From an uncultured Pelagibacteraceae bacterium (lineage in GTDB: Bacteria; Pseudomonadota; Alphaproteobacteria; Pelagibacterales; Pelagibacteraceae), in the NCBI GenBank assembly GCA_902615715.1, contig CACMQA010000006.1, forward strand, positions 1 to 41,923: a DNA stretch of 41,923 nt, written 5' to 3'. The position numbers were made by a program, and so were the translations under genes. The notes below the pieces were generated by a model. It did not search any database and was not told the origin of the DNA. It worked only from the letters and a program-made list of their open reading frames with translations. Positions 1 through 10,043 of the stretch are shown piece by piece. Every line of letters begins with the position of its first letter. Positions within the stretch are counted from its first letter, which is position 1.

Positions 1-585
1 AGACCAGGTATTGTTCACAGAATTGATAAAGAAACTAGTGGATTATTAGTGATAGCTAAAAATAATTTAGCTCATGCGAATTTGAGTAATCAATTTAGCA
101 ATCACACTATTAAGAGAAAATATCTATGCTTGTCCTGGGGAGTTATCAGACCTCTTAATGGTAGAATTACTACACTAATATCAAGAGACAAAAGAAATCG
201 TCAGTTAATGACAGTAAGTGATATCAATGGAAAAAAAGCAATTACAAATTATAAAACAATCAAAGTTTTTAATATTAAAGATATTCCAAAAATAAGTTTA
301 GTTGAGTGTGAATTAGAAACAGGAAGAACACATCAAATTAGGGTGCATTTAAAATATAAGGGTGCTTCTATATTAGGAGATAAACAGTATGGTAAAAATA
401 ACGTTAAATTTAAAAAAATTAATAACGATTTTTTTATCAATTTAAATAATTTATCTGGTCAAGCTTTACATGCTAAAACTATTGAATTTTCCCATCCTTC
501 ATCTAAGAAACGGATTAGTTTAAATTCAGAATTACCAGAAGGATTTAAAAAATTATTAAATTTACTTGAAAATTTAACCAGTTGA
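1..585 (+). CDS. rluD: 23S rRNA pseudouridine synthase, RluC/RluD family (5' end missing)
   Basis: The reading frame is open from base 1, so the gene begins before the window. The first visible residues contain the family signature HRIDKETSG, whose Asp (codon at 25-27) is the catalytic residue that attacks uridine in RluA-family synthases. About 194 residues remain, covering the C-terminal part of the catalytic domain; a second conserved stretch, ELETGRTHQIRVHL, follows. The N-terminal S4 domain expected for RluC/RluD would lie upstream and cannot be seen, so RluD rather than RluC is a judgement from the RPGIVHRID wording. An internal ATG at 49 is not the start, because the catalytic motif lies before it. 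rpoH follows 30 bp downstream on the same strand, a pairing common in alphaproteobacteria. Confidence 0.88.
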   Translation, partial: RPGIVHRIDKETSGLLVIAKNNLAHANLSNQFSNHTIKRKYLCLSWGVIRPLNGRITTLISRDKRNRQLMTVSDINGKKAITNYKTIKVFNIKDIPKISLVECELETGRTHQIRVHLKYKGASILGDKQYGKNNVKFKKINNDFFINLNNLSGQALHAKTIEFSHPSSKKRISLNSELPEGFKKLLNLLENLTS

Positions 586-615
586 AAAAATAAATTTTAT
601 ATATAAATAAGAACT

Positions 616-1512
616 ATGAGTGAAAATAACCAAATAAGCAATCTTCCAATTCCTTCTGTTGGAGGTTTATCCATTTATTTAGCACAAATCAAAAAATTCC
701 CAATGCTAGATGCTGAAGAGGAATATATGCTAGCAAAAAATTGGAAAGAAAATGGAAACTTAAAGGCTGCACATAAGTTGGTTACTAGTCATCTAAGATT
801 AGTGGCAAAAATTGCGATGGGCTATCGTGGATATGGACTTCCAGTAAACGAGTTGATTTCAGAAGGAAACCTGGGTTTGATGCAAGCTGTGAAAAAATTT
901 GACCCAGATAAAGGGTTTAGACTTGCTACATATGCAATGTGGTGGATAAAAGCTGCAATACAAGAATATGTTTTAAGGTCTTGGAGTCTTGTAAAAATGG
1001 GAACAACTACAGCTCAAAAGAAATTGTTTTTTAACCTTAAAAAATTGAAAAATCAAATTGCACCAGGTCAAGAGGGTGATTTAAAAGATGAGCATGTTAA
1101 TGAAATTTCAAAAAGATTAGACGTAGAGTCTCATGAGGTTGTTAATATGAATAGAAGAATGATGGGGCAAGAAAAATCATTAAACGATCCTATTAAAAAT
1201 GGTGAAAAAGATGAATGGCAAGATTGGCTGGTTGACGATAGTTTAGACCAAGAATTAATTGTGTCTCAAAAGCAAGAATATGACGATAAAAAAGACTTAC
1301 TAAATAGCGCAATGAAAATTCTAAATGATAGAGAAAAGGAAATTATTTCAGCAAGAAGACTTTCGGAAGAACCAAAAACTTTAGAGGAATTAAGTAAAAA
1401 ATATAAAATAAGTAGAGAGAGAATAAGACAAATTGAAACAAAAGCTTTTGAGAAATTACAAAAAACTATGATTAATGCACGTAAATCAAAAAATTTATTA
1501 CCTTCTAACTAA
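616..1512 (+). CDS. rpoH: RNA polymerase heat-shock sigma factor (sigma-32)
   Basis: A 298-residue sigma-70 family protein of normal RpoH length. Region 2 is clear ([19 protein letters not shown], then the [15 protein letters not shown] stretch that contacts the -10 element). The RpoH box, [12 protein letters not shown] at about residues 134-145, separates sigma-32 from housekeeping and stationary-phase sigmas. Region 4 ([16 protein letters not shown]) closes the protein. It directs transcription of chaperone and protease genes; FtsH, encoded nearby at 6007-7902, is the known degrader of RpoH in E. coli. The TAA stop overlaps the stop codon of convergent purA by two bases, leaving no room for a terminator between them. 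Confidence 0.96.
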   Translation: MSENNQISNLPIPSVGGLSIYLAQIKKFPMLDAEEEYMLAKNWKENGNLKAAHKLVTSHLRLVAKIAMGYRGYGLPVNELISEGNLGLMQAVKKFDPDKGFRLATYAMWWIKAAIQEYVLRSWSLVKMGTTTAQKKLFFNLKKLKNQIAPGQEGDLKDEHVNEISKRLDVESHEVVNMNRRMMGQEKSLNDPIKNGEKDEWQDWLVDDSLDQELIVSQKQEYDDKKDLLNSAMKILNDREKEIISARRLSEEPKTLEELSKKYKISRERIRQIETKAFEKLQKTMINARKSKNLLPSN

Positions 1513-2801
1513 TTATTAAAAGGATCCTCTACCAAAATTGTATCATCCCGTTCAGGACTAGTGGAAATACTTGAGATTCTAGCACCAATAAAATCTTCCA
1601 AAGCATGGACATATATCTTAGCTTTATCAGGGAGATCTTTTAAATTTCTTATACCTTGAGTTTTTGATTTCCATCCTGGGAAAGTTTTATATATTGGCTT
1701 CACATTAAATTGATCTTCAGAGGTAGCTGGTAAATAATCTATTTTTTTATTATTTAATTCATAACCAACACACATCTTTATTTCATCTAATTCATCCAGT
1801 ACATCTAATTTAGTCAAAGCAATACCGTTTATTCCTGAGATTTTAATTGTTTGTCTTACTAAAACTCCATCGAACCAACCACATCTTCTTTTCCTTGCTG
1901 TCACTGTCCCAAATTCTTTACCTCTTTTACCTAAACTTTCTCCAATATCATCATCTAATTCTGTTGGAAAAGGTCCGCTTCCTACTCTTGTCGTATAAGC
2001 TTTTGTAATACCTAAAATATAATTAATTTTATTAGGTCCAGATCCTGATCCAGTAGCAGCCATTGCAGGCACAGTATTTGAGGATGTTACAAAAGGATAA
2101 GTGCCATGATCTACATCTAAAAGAATACCTTGCGCACCTTCGAATAATATTTTTTTTCTTTCGTTATTATATTGGTCAAGTTTTAACCAAACTGGCTGAG
2201 CGTATTTTAAGATCTCTGGTGATATTTTTAATAATTCTTGTTTAAGTTTATCCTTTTCATAAATTTTTTTACCAAGACCTTTTCTAATAGCGTTATGATG
2301 TAACAAAACGTTTTCAAGTCTATTATTTAAATTAGTTTCTGATCTTAAATCCATTACTCTAATTGATCTTCTACCAACTTTATCTTCATAACAAGGACCA
2401 ATACCTCGCCTAGTAGTTCCAATCTTTTCTTTTCCAGCAGCATCTTCTCTTATTTCATCCATTTCCTGGTGAAATGGCAAGATAAGTGATGCTGACTCTG
2501 AAATCATAAAGTTTTCTGGAGTAACTTCGACTCCAAGTTTTTTTATTTCTTGAATTTCATTTAAAAGTGCCCACGGATCAATAACAACGCCATTTCCAAG
2601 AATTGAAATTTTTCCTTTTCTTACAATACCTGATGGCAACAATCTCAATTTGAATACCTTTTTATCGATAACCAAAGTATGCCCGGCGTTATGACCTCCT
2701 TGAAACCTTACAACGATATCAGCTTCACTTGATAGCCAATCAACTATTTTTCCTTTCCCCTCATCCCCCCATTGTGATCCTACTACAACAACATTTTTCA
2801 T
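1509..2801 (-). CDS. purA: Adenylosuccinate synthetase
   Basis: Joins IMP and aspartate using GTP, the first committed step from IMP to AMP. The 430-residue length is standard. The N-terminal loop WGDEGKGK (residues 11-18) carries the catalytic Asp, and the second signature GIGPCYEDK and the region [14 protein letters not shown] are both present. The ATG overlaps the TAA of upstream thiD as TAATG, so translation is probably coupled. It is the last gene of the long minus-strand series and meets rpoH tail to tail with overlapping stop codons. Confidence 0.97.
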   Translation of the reverse strand: MKNVVVVGSQWGDEGKGKIVDWLSSEADIVVRFQGGHNAGHTLVIDKKVFKLRLLPSGIVRKGKISILGNGVVIDPWALLNEIQEIKKLGVEVTPENFMISESASLILPFHQEMDEIREDAAGKEKIGTTRRGIGPCYEDKVGRRSIRVMDLRSETNLNNRLENVLLHHNAIRKGLGKKIYEKDKLKQELLKISPEILKYAQPVWLKLDQYNNERKKILFEGAQGILLDVDHGTYPFVTSSNTVPAMAATGSGSGPNKINYILGITKAYTTRVGSGPFPTELDDDIGESLGKRGKEFGTVTARKRRCGWFDGVLVRQTIKISGINGIALTKLDVLDELDEIKMCVGYELNNKKIDYLPATSEDQFNVKPIYKTFPGWKSKTQGIRNLKDLPDKAKIYVHALEDFIGARISSISTSPERDDTILVEDPFNN

Positions 2802-3613
2802 TATTTAAATTTTTTATTTATTTTGATTGAATTCAAATGATTAATCGGACCATTTCCTTTTCCTAAGTTCAGATTAGATTTTATTGCTTCATTAACATAT
2901 TTAATTCCAAGCTCACAAGATTTAATCAAATCTTTTCCACATGATAAATATGTTGCTATTGCAGAAGATAAGGTGCATCCAGTTCCATGAGTATTTTTTG
3001 AGCTATATTTTTTACTTCTAAATACCTTAATAACTTTTTTATTTAATAAAATATCATTCATTTGTTTCGATTTTAAATGTCCGCCCTTAATCAAAACATT
3101 TTTAGCACCTAGCCTTATTAAAATTTTTCCTGCTTTTATCATATCTTGAATGGAATTTATTTTTGTTTTTGTTAAAATTTCAGTTTCAGGAATATTTGGG
3201 GTAATTAAAAAAATATTTTTTATTAATTTTTTTTTTATATAACTAATAGCAGAATTATTAATTAATTTTGCACCACCTTTAGCGACCATAACTGGGTCCA
3301 GAACTATTTTTTTAACTTTAGTTTTTTTTAAAGATATTATTACGGCTTGAATTACTTGTTTTGAATGCAGCATTCCTATCTTGATTGCATTAGGTTTAAT
3401 ATCTTCAATTGAAAAATTTATTTGATTAGATATCTCTTTTGGTTTAATTGGCACTATTGATTTTACCCCAGTAGTATTTTGAGCAGTTACGGCAGTAATA
3501 GCAGTCATTGCATAACTGCCCAGCGACGTAACAGTTTTTATATCTGCTTGAATACCCGCACCTCCTGAAGAGTCTGATCCTGCAATAATTAAAACTTTGG
3601 ATTTCGGTTTCAT
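2801..3613 (-). CDS. thiD: Hydroxymethylpyrimidine/phosphomethylpyrimidine kinase
   Basis: Ribokinase-fold kinase that phosphorylates HMP and then HMP-P on the way to thiamine. The N-terminus [18 protein letters not shown] is the ThiD signature, and the C-terminal anion-hole motif [14 protein letters not shown] contains the catalytic Asp-equivalent region. At 270 residues it is a stand-alone ThiD, not fused to ThiE. It lies one base after glmM and overlaps purA by one base, so there is no leader that could hold a TPP riboswitch. Known SAR11 strains lack ThiC and import HMP; a kept thiD fits that salvage route, but absence of thiC cannot be judged from this window. Confidence 0.95.
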   Translation of the reverse strand: MKPKSKVLIIAGSDSSGGAGIQADIKTVTSLGSYAMTAITAVTAQNTTGVKSIVPIKPKEISNQINFSIEDIKPNAIKIGMLHSKQVIQAVIISLKKTKVKKIVLDPVMVAKGGAKLINNSAISYIKKKLIKNIFLITPNIPETEILTKTKINSIQDMIKAGKILIRLGAKNVLIKGGHLKSKQMNDILLNKKVIKVFRSKKYSSKNTHGTGCTLSSAIATYLSCGKDLIKSCELGIKYVNEAIKSNLNLGKGNGPINHLNSIKINKKFK

Positions 3614-3614
3614 T

Positions 3615-4946
3615 TTAATGAACTGTTTTTTTTACCATAGCTAAACACTTGTTCATCAAAGAAACATTAAATGATTCACACATAATTCTCACTTTTTGTT
3701 CTGTCCCAGAGGCTCTTACTAATAGTCTGCCTTTATTTTTAATTAATACATTTGCGGTTTTAATAGCTTTTTTACATCTGGCGGAATTAATTATTTTTTT
3801 ATCTTTTACCCTAATATTTAAAAGTTTTTGAGGTACTGATTTATAAACCTTAAATATTTCACTAGCTAGCTTGCCTTTTCTCAATGCAAACAATATTTCA
3901 AGAGCAACTAATAGACCATCACCTGTAGTTGCAAATTTACCCAAAATTATATGACCTGATTGCTCTCCACCTAAATTATAATTATTTTTTTTCATCAATT
4001 CTTTCACATACCTATCGCCTACTTTTGCTCTTTTAAAATTAATTCTCTCACTTAAAAAAAAATTTTCTAAGCCATAATTAGACATTAGTGTTCCTATTAC
4101 TCCACCTTTTAGAATTTTTTTTGCTTTCCACCTTTTGGCAATCATTGCAATAATTTGATCACCATCTATTATTTGTGCTTTCTCATCACACATAATTACT
4201 CTATCTGCATCACCATCAAGAGAAATGCCAAGATCTGCTTTGAACTTTTTAACATACTTTCTCAAAACTTCCGGAAATGTTGATCCACAATTATAATTGA
4301 TATTTAAACCATTAGGTTTTACGCCTATTGAGTGAATCTTCGCACCAAGATCTGAGAGTATTTTTGGTGCAGATTTATATCCTGCTCCATTTGCGCAATC
4401 TAAAACTATTCGCATACCCTTAAGACTGAAATCTCTTGGAAAATTATTTTTAAGTATTTTAATATATTTTTCATTTCCGTCCTCTAATCTTTTTACTCTG
4501 CCTAATGATTTAGGTTCGGATAAATATTTTGTAGTTTTATTATCAATTAAGTTTTCAATTTTTTTTTCAATCTTGTCAGACAATTTCAACCCATCCGGCC
4601 CAAACAATTTAAGTCCATTATCATGAAAAGGATTATGAGAAGCAGTTATCATTATGCCAAGATTAGCTTTCATCTTTTTAGTAAGCATGGCTAATCCATT
4701 TGTGGGCAATGGTCCTAAAGTAAATATATGCATGCCAGCAGAAGCTAAACCAGACACTAATGCTGGTTCAAGAGTATAACCAGATAATCTTGTATCTTTA
4801 GCAATAATCGCCACTTGTTTTTTTTTCTTTAAATTTTTGAAATATGTACCTGCTGCTAAACCAAACTTAAAAAATTTTTCTCCATTAATGTTTCCAATAT
4901 TAACTTTTCCTCTTATTCCGTCAGTGCCAAAATATTTTTTTTTCAT
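3615..4946 (-). CDS. glmM: Phosphoglucosamine mutase
   Basis: Interconverts glucosamine-6-phosphate and glucosamine-1-phosphate, feeding UDP-GlcNAc for peptidoglycan and lipid A. The 443-residue length is typical. The N-terminus KYFGTDGIRG, the phosphoserine loop TASHNPFHDNG (Ser at about 103), the metal-binding DGDADR and the sugar-binding GGEQSGH are all visible in the right order, and RASGTEQKVRIM near the C-terminus is the phosphate-binding loop. Its ATG overlaps the TGA of folP as ATGA, the folP-glmM arrangement seen in many bacteria. Confidence 0.97.
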   Translation of the reverse strand: MKKKYFGTDGIRGKVNIGNINGEKFFKFGLAAGTYFKNLKKKKQVAIIAKDTRLSGYTLEPALVSGLASAGMHIFTLGPLPTNGLAMLTKKMKANLGIMITASHNPFHDNGLKLFGPDGLKLSDKIEKKIENLIDNKTTKYLSEPKSLGRVKRLEDGNEKYIKILKNNFPRDFSLKGMRIVLDCANGAGYKSAPKILSDLGAKIHSIGVKPNGLNINYNCGSTFPEVLRKYVKKFKADLGISLDGDADRVIMCDEKAQIIDGDQIIAMIAKRWKAKKILKGGVIGTLMSNYGLENFFLSERINFKRAKVGDRYVKELMKKNNYNLGGEQSGHIILGKFATTGDGLLVALEILFALRKGKLASEIFKVYKSVPQKLLNIRVKDKKIINSARCKKAIKTANVLIKNKGRLLVRASGTEQKVRIMCESFNVSLMNKCLAMVKKTVH

Positions 4947-6001
4947 TTATTTAATATGTTCTCAAATATTAAAAGACCTTGTTTAACTTCTTCTACATTA
5001 TGAACTCTAAAAATTCTTATTCCCTGCAAGTAAGAATAAATTATTGACGATAGCGTTCCTCCAATTCTTTCTTTCGTATCATATTTTCCAGAAATTTGAT
5101 TAATAAATCTTTTTCTAGAAGTGCCAATTAATATAGGAAAACCAAGTGAATGAAATAAAGAAATTTTATTTAATATCATCAAATTATGTTTCAAGTTTTT
5201 TCCAAAACCTATTCCAGGATCTAGTATTATTTTTTTGTTATATTTGAATTTTTTGAGTTTTTTGATTTCTCTCTCAAAAAAATCGTAAATATCTAATAAT
5301 ACGTGATTATATTTCGGATTAATTTGCATAGTTTGTGGAGTTCCTTGCATGTGGTGAATTATTTTCCACAAATTTTTATTTTTTACGGTATTTAAGGAAG
5401 CTGGATCAAATTGAAAACACGATACATCATTTATAATATCTGCTTTATGTTTTATTGAAAAGTTCATAACCAGTGATTTTCTTGTATCAACCGATAATAA
5501 AGTTTTAGGATACTTTTTTTTAAATTTTTTAATTATTTGTTTAACTCTCTCTAGTTCTTTTTTTTCGGGAACTGTTTTTGACTTTGGTCTAGTGGACTCT
5601 CCTCCCACATCAATAATATCTGCCCCACTAACAATCATATTTTTAATTCTAATTAATGCTTTTTTGTTAGAGTTAAATTTACCACCATCAGAAAAACTAT
5701 CTGGTGTTAAATTTAAAACTCCCATAAGCATATGATTTCTTTTCTTTAAAAATTCTCTTTTAGAAGTAATATTCTTTATATCTTGTAATATCTTTTTTTT
5801 AATAACAGTAGGTTGTTTCTTAATGCTTTTTATATTTATGACTTTAGATGTTACTTTTTTTTTATCTTTGATAAAAATTTCAATTTGGTTGAAAGAGAAT
5901 GAATTATCTCCACATAAAGGTAGAGAAAGCTTTTTTTTTATAAGTTTCTTTGAATTTGATCCATAAAAAAAATTACACGCGCGAGTGTAATATTTTTTCA
6001 T
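4943..6001 (-). CDS. folP: Dihydropteroate synthase with alphaproteobacterial N-terminal extension
   Basis: Condenses p-aminobenzoate with the pterin pyrophosphate in folate synthesis. The catalytic TIM barrel starts at about residue 91 with MGVLNLTPDSFSDGG, followed by IIDVGGESTRP and, near the C-terminus, PILIGTSRKRFI. About 75 residues precede the barrel compared with the E. coli enzyme (352 versus about 280 residues). An extension beginning with a YY-containing stretch is familiar in alphaproteobacterial FolP, so the ATG at 6001 is accepted; its function is unknown to me. Five bases separate it from the stop of ftsH. Confidence 0.94.
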   Translation of the reverse strand: MKKYYTRACNFFYGSNSKKLIKKKLSLPLCGDNSFSFNQIEIFIKDKKKVTSKVINIKSIKKQPTVIKKKILQDIKNITSKREFLKKRNHMLMGVLNLTPDSFSDGGKFNSNKKALIRIKNMIVSGADIIDVGGESTRPKSKTVPEKKELERVKQIIKKFKKKYPKTLLSVDTRKSLVMNFSIKHKADIINDVSCFQFDPASLNTVKNKNLWKIIHHMQGTPQTMQINPKYNHVLLDIYDFFEREIKKLKKFKYNKKIILDPGIGFGKNLKHNLMILNKISLFHSLGFPILIGTSRKRFINQISGKYDTKERIGGTLSSIIYSYLQGIRIFRVHNVEEVKQGLLIFENILNK

Positions 6002-6006
6002 ACTTA

Positions 6007-7902
6007 TTAAACTGCTGGCTTAGGTTTTAATCCAAGTGAACCGAGAGCTGAAGAAGCTTTTCCATCATCTTCATTATCTTCTTTGAAAGATCTTGTCGGT
6101 TTAATATTTTTTAGAATTAAGTCTCTGATTTCATCGCCGGAGAGCGTTTCGTAAATTAATAAAGCTTTAGCTATTTTGTGTAAATCGTCAATTTTTTCTG
6201 TTAAGACCTTTCTTGCTCTTTCATAACCTTTGTCTACAATCTTTTTAACTTCTGCATCTACTTTTTTTGCAGTTTCCTCTGACATATTTTGTTGTTTTGT
6301 AACTGATCTCCCTAAAAAAACTTCTTCCTCATTTTCTCCGTATGCAACTGTTCCTAGCTCTGTACTCATACCGTATTTAGTAACCATATTTTTTGCCATT
6401 TTAGTTACCATATCAATATCTGATGAGGCTCCGGACGTAACTTTATCGTGACCAAAAATTATTTCCTCCGCTATTCTTCCTCCCATAGCTACAGCTATAT
6501 CTGAATGCATTTTTTCTCTTGTTACAGACAATTGGTCTCTTTCGGGTAATCTCATTACCATACCTAAAGCTCTTCCTCTTGGAATAATTGTGGCTTTGTG
6601 AATTGGATCGGAAGCTTTCTCGTTTAAAGCTACAATAGCATGGCCACCTTCATGATATGCAGTAAGTTTTTTTTCGTCCTCTGACATTACCATTGATCTT
6701 CTCTCGGCTCCCATCATTACTTTATCTTTGGCTTCCTCAATATCTGACATAGTTACAACTCTTTTATTTTTTCTTGCGGCAAGTAATGCTGACTCGTTTA
6801 TTAAATTCGCTAAATCAGCACCAGAAAATCCAGGTGTTCCTCTAGCAATCGTTCTTAATTTGACATCAGGTCCAGTGCTTATTTTCTTTACATGTACTTT
6901 TAGTATGGCTTCTCTTCCAATTATATCAGGATTGCCAACAACAACTTGTCTATCAAATCTTCCAGGTCTTAATAGTGCTGGATCTAAAACATCAGGTCTG
7001 TTTGTTGCAGCAATTAAAATAATTCCTTCGTTAGTATCAAAGCCATCCATTTCTACAAGAAGTTGATTTAATGTTTGTTCTCTTTCATCATTACCTCCAC
7101 CTAATCCAGCTCCTCTACTTCTCCCGACTGCATCAATCTCATCAATAAATATAATACATGGTGAATGTTTTTTTCCTTGCTCAAACATATCTCTTACTCT
7201 TGATGCTCCAACACCTACAAACATTTCTACAAAATCAGAACCTGAAATAGAAAAAAACGGTACGTTAGCTTCTCCTGCAATTGCTTTAGCTAATAAAGTT
7301 TTTCCTGTTCCTGGGGGACCGATTAAGAGTGCGCCTTTGGGAATTTTTCCTCCAAGACGGCTAAATTTTTTTGGATCTTTCAAAAATTCAACTATTTCTT
7401 CGACTTCTTCTTTAGCTTCTTCGACACCAGCCACATCGTTAAAAGTAACTTTTCCTTGAGCTTCATTTAATAATTTGGCTTTAGATCTACCAAATCCCAT
7501 CGCACCACCTTTGCCGCCTTGCATTTGACGCATAAAAAATATCCAAACTCCGATCAATAAAAGCATTGGAAACCATGATAATAATATTCCTAATAGTGAA
7601 GGCATTTTGTCCTCCAAAGGAGTAGCTACAATACTAATTCCTTTTGTTGAAAGTTTATCAACTAATTCTGGATAATTAGGAGAGTAAGTTTTAAATGTTT
7701 TTCCATCTGCTAAAACACCTGTAATGTTGTTTCCCTGAATTTGAACTTCAACAACTCTTCCTGCTTCAACCTCATCTAAAAAGTTGGAAAATGGTAATGA
7801 ATTTTTTTCTGAAGCTATTTTATTTGGATCTTGAAACATATTAAATAATCCTACTGAAAGTAAGACTATTATGACCCACATAATTAAGTTTTTTATATTC
7901 AT
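6007..7902 (-). CDS. ftsH: ATP-dependent zinc metalloprotease FtsH
   Basis: Membrane-anchored AAA+ protease that degrades damaged membrane proteins and, in E. coli, RpoH and LpxC. Two transmembrane segments (about residues 5-22 and 102-124) flank a small periplasmic domain. The AAA module has Walker A GPPGTGKT (195-202), Walker B FIDEID (252-257) and the second region of homology ending RPGRFDRQV. The zinc site is HEGGH (417-421). The 631-residue length is normal. It follows tilS after 105 bp, which hold a plausible promoter and an inverted repeat, and is followed closely by folP. Confidence 0.98.
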   Translation of the reverse strand: MNIKNLIMWVIIVLLSVGLFNMFQDPNKIASEKNSLPFSNFLDEVEAGRVVEVQIQGNNITGVLADGKTFKTYSPNYPELVDKLSTKGISIVATPLEDKMPSLLGILLSWFPMLLLIGVWIFFMRQMQGGKGGAMGFGRSKAKLLNEAQGKVTFNDVAGVEEAKEEVEEIVEFLKDPKKFSRLGGKIPKGALLIGPPGTGKTLLAKAIAGEANVPFFSISGSDFVEMFVGVGASRVRDMFEQGKKHSPCIIFIDEIDAVGRSRGAGLGGGNDEREQTLNQLLVEMDGFDTNEGIILIAATNRPDVLDPALLRPGRFDRQVVVGNPDIIGREAILKVHVKKISTGPDVKLRTIARGTPGFSGADLANLINESALLAARKNKRVVTMSDIEEAKDKVMMGAERRSMVMSEDEKKLTAYHEGGHAIVALNEKASDPIHKATIIPRGRALGMVMRLPERDQLSVTREKMHSDIAVAMGGRIAEEIIFGHDKVTSGASSDIDMVTKMAKNMVTKYGMSTELGTVAYGENEEEVFLGRSVTKQQNMSEETAKKVDAEVKKIVDKGYERARKVLTEKIDDLHKIAKALLIYETLSGDEIRDLILKNIKPTRSFKEDNEDDGKASSALGSLGLKPKPAV

Positions 7903-7944
7903 AATCTTTAAATAATCATTAAATATTTTTTAACAAGTATATAA

Positions 7945-7973
7945 AGTATATTGTATTGTCTAATAAGTTGTAA
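7945..7973 (-). promoter_or_regulatory. Candidate ftsH promoter
   Basis: Read on the minus strand, TTACAA (7968-7973) and TATACT (7945-7950) are separated by 17 bp. The -10 box matches consensus at 5 of 6 positions and the -35 box at only 3 of 6. Transcription would start near 7938, giving a leader of roughly 36 nt before the ftsH ATG. AT-rich DNA gives many chance matches, so this is a suggestion. An imperfect inverted repeat at 7956-7982 overlaps the spacer and -35 region. Confidence 0.4.
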
Positions 7974-7982
7974 ATAAGACAA
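7956..7982. repeat. Inverted repeat TTGTCT(N15)AGACAA upstream of ftsH
   Basis: The arms TTGTCT (7956-7961) and AGACAA (7977-7982) are perfectly complementary, and pairing resumes at the eighth position after one mismatch. The repeat is centred between tilS and ftsH and covers the -35 side of the candidate ftsH promoter. No T-run follows either arm, so it does not look like a terminator. An operator is possible. Confidence 0.4.
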
Positions 7983-8007
7983 AAATGGACGAATTTATCC
8001 TGAATTT

Positions 8008-9027
8008 TTATCGCTTTTCAACTTTTAGACATAGATTTTCCCCTTTTTTTGAAAAAATACAACCTCCTAAAGTAGATTTTTTAAAGTCTTTTTTGCCTAT
8101 ATTTTTAATCAAATTAATTACTTTCTTTGATCTTGAGTCATAGTAATTTTTTTTAAGTCGTCTTATAGACTCATTTATTAAAGCCATTTTTGCGTCATTA
8201 TTTAGTGCGTCATACTTCCTAAACTTAATTAAAATTTCACCTTTAGCTTTTTTTATTAAATTTTTAAAAGTAACTTCAAAGTACTCATCAAGAGTGGCTT
8301 TGCTAATAGATAAATTGTGTATTGATTTAAAAATTTTCTCGTAACTTATGCCACTATTTTCTAAAGGTTTCTTGAGATTTCTTACTTTTGTTCTCAAAAA
8401 TTTAATGTTTTTATTCGATGGATCTTTTATATAATTACCAAAAACATTTTTAGTAATTTTTATTAAAAATTTTTTTTTGATATCTAGCAAAGGTCTAAAT
8501 AGACTTGCTTGACCATCTAGTTTACTTAGTAATTTCATTGCTGATAAACCTCTCAGACCACTTCCTCTGGATAGCCTTATAAAAAAAGTTTCTACTTGAT
8601 CTTCCAAATTATGAGCTGTTATCAAAACTTTTATTTTATTATTTCTGCAATAATTGTTTAAAATCTTATATCTTGTATTTCTTGCTTCAGCTTGGATGTT
8701 TTGAGTGATCTTTTTTTTATTTTTAAAAATTTTAAGATTAATATTTATTTTTTTTAAGATTTTTTTTACTTTTTCCGCTTCCCGGTTAGAATTTTTTCTA
8801 ATATTGTGATTTACTAAAACATAATGGAATTTAGTATTTCTTATATAGGAGTAATATTTTGCTAATGCAGCTAAAGCTAAGCTATCTGGACCACCAGAAA
8901 CTGCTACTAAATAATTCTTTTTATTTAGACTATCAAGTTTCTTCCTGAAATTAATAAATATACCAGATAAATCATTAAAATTCTTAAAACCGTTTTTAAG
9001 ATTTACATTTGAATTTTTTTTGCTCAT
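8008..9027 (-). CDS. tilS: tRNA(Ile)-lysidine synthetase
   Basis: Converts the wobble C34 of tRNA-Ile(CAU) to lysidine so that AUA is read as isoleucine; AUA is frequent in this genome. The PP-loop SGGPDS at about residues 44-49 identifies an N-type ATP pyrophosphatase, followed by VLVNHNIR, TAHNLEDQVETFFIRLSRGSGLRGL and RPLL, all TilS landmarks. At 339 residues it is shorter than the E. coli protein (about 430), as in many alphaproteobacteria. The start chosen (9027) lies 32 bp inside cpoB; a later in-frame start cannot be excluded. cpoB-tilS-ftsH is a conserved order. Confidence 0.93.
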   Translation of the reverse strand: MSKKNSNVNLKNGFKNFNDLSGIFINFRKKLDSLNKKNYLVAVSGGPDSLALAALAKYYSYIRNTKFHYVLVNHNIRKNSNREAEKVKKILKKININLKIFKNKKKITQNIQAEARNTRYKILNNYCRNNKIKVLITAHNLEDQVETFFIRLSRGSGLRGLSAMKLLSKLDGQASLFRPLLDIKKKFLIKITKNVFGNYIKDPSNKNIKFLRTKVRNLKKPLENSGISYEKIFKSIHNLSISKATLDEYFEVTFKNLIKKAKGEILIKFRKYDALNNDAKMALINESIRRLKKNYYDSRSKKVINLIKNIGKKDFKKSTLGGCIFSKKGENLCLKVEKR

Positions 9028-9955
9028 ACTGAGCTTTTTGTAACACAGACTTATTAGCTTTTGGATATTCTTTTTTTAGACCAGAAATCATCTTACAACC
9101 TTGATCTTTTTCACCTAGTTGTACCATTGTGATACCAAGTTTCAAAAGATTATCCGGAGCTTTTTTACTTTTTGGATAATTTTGATATCCGTCTAAATAA
9201 GCTGTAGCGGCATCAGAATATAGTTGTCTAATTCTAAATGTCTCACCATACCAGTATTGTGCACTTCCTGCTAAATCATGATCTTTATTTTTATCAATGA
9301 ACTCTCTCAATGCAAACTCTGCTGTTTCATAATCTCCTATTTTCATAAAACTAACCGCAAACTCATATTGTTCTTTAGCGGGTTTATTCGGTAATAGTGA
9401 CTCTCTTTTTTCAGGTTCTTCTGCAATAACAGTTTGAGCGCCTTCGACAGAATTAATAGATTGTTCTTTAGGTAAATTTGAGGTTTGATAGCCTGGTGCT
9501 GCACCAAAATCTTGAGGCTTGCTTGACCCAGGAAGAACTGTTTGCTTCTCTACTGAACTATTCTTTGTTCCGTTTTCTAAATCTGAAAATCGTAATTGCG
9601 TATCTGACTGAATTTTAGTTACCCGGGTTGCCAATTTATCTAATTTAAAATTAACTTCTTCAAATTTATTAGTGAGCATTCTAAATTGATCTTCAATTTC
9701 ATTTAGTTTCAAAAGATGTTTAGTCATAATATCTTCATTTAATCCGTCTGAACTCGTAACATTTGAAGACTTAACAGAAACTACATCTGATTTTTGATAA
9801 ACAGCTTTTTCTAAAGTTTTAAGATCTTTTGTTATTACTTGAATTTGATCTGAGATAGATTTCAAGTAAATTTCCTCTTCTTCCGCTAAGATAATTTTAA
9901 AAGAAAATATAAATACTACTAAAATAAATATTTTAAATTTTAACTCATTTAACAT
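8996..9955 (-). CDS. cpoB: Cell division coordinator CpoB (YbgF), Tol-Pal associated
   Basis: A periplasmic protein of 319 residues. A hydrophobic signal peptide (about residues 5-24) ends at ILA before an acidic run. A coiled-coil segment of about 100 residues follows (trimerisation region in the E. coli homologue), then a low-complexity Pro/Ser linker, and finally tetratricopeptide repeats from about residue 195 (the AEFALREFIDKNKDH and AQYWYGETFRIRQLYSDA units). CpoB links peptidoglycan synthesis to Tol-mediated outer-membrane constriction in E. coli. It follows pal but is separated from it by a strong terminator, so it may depend on read-through or its own promoter. Confidence 0.92.
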   Translation of the reverse strand: MLNELKFKIFILVVFIFSFKIILAEEEEIYLKSISDQIQVITKDLKTLEKAVYQKSDVVSVKSSNVTSSDGLNEDIMTKHLLKLNEIEDQFRMLTNKFEEVNFKLDKLATRVTKIQSDTQLRFSDLENGTKNSSVEKQTVLPGSSKPQDFGAAPGYQTSNLPKEQSINSVEGAQTVIAEEPEKRESLLPNKPAKEQYEFAVSFMKIGDYETAEFALREFIDKNKDHDLAGSAQYWYGETFRIRQLYSDAATAYLDGYQNYPKSKKAPDNLLKLGITMVQLGEKDQGCKMISGLKKEYPKANKSVLQKAQYEQKKFKCKS

Positions 9956-9982
9956 ATTTATCTTTTAATTTCATAAAATGGC

Positions 9983-10021
9983 AAAAAAAAGACCCCTCAA
10001 TATCAAGTATTAAGGGGTCTT
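9983..10021 (-). terminator. Intrinsic terminator after pal
   Basis: Read on the minus strand, a 9-bp arm AAGACCCCT (10013-10021) pairs with AGGGGTCTT (989-997 of the 9 kb block, i.e. 9989-9997), with further A-T pairs inside, a five-base loop and an eight-T run at 9983-9990. This is a textbook rho-independent terminator, placed 22 bp after the pal stop and before cpoB. It is by far the most convincing such structure in the window. Confidence 0.92.
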
Positions 10022-10043
10022 AAATTTAATTATAATATTTAAA

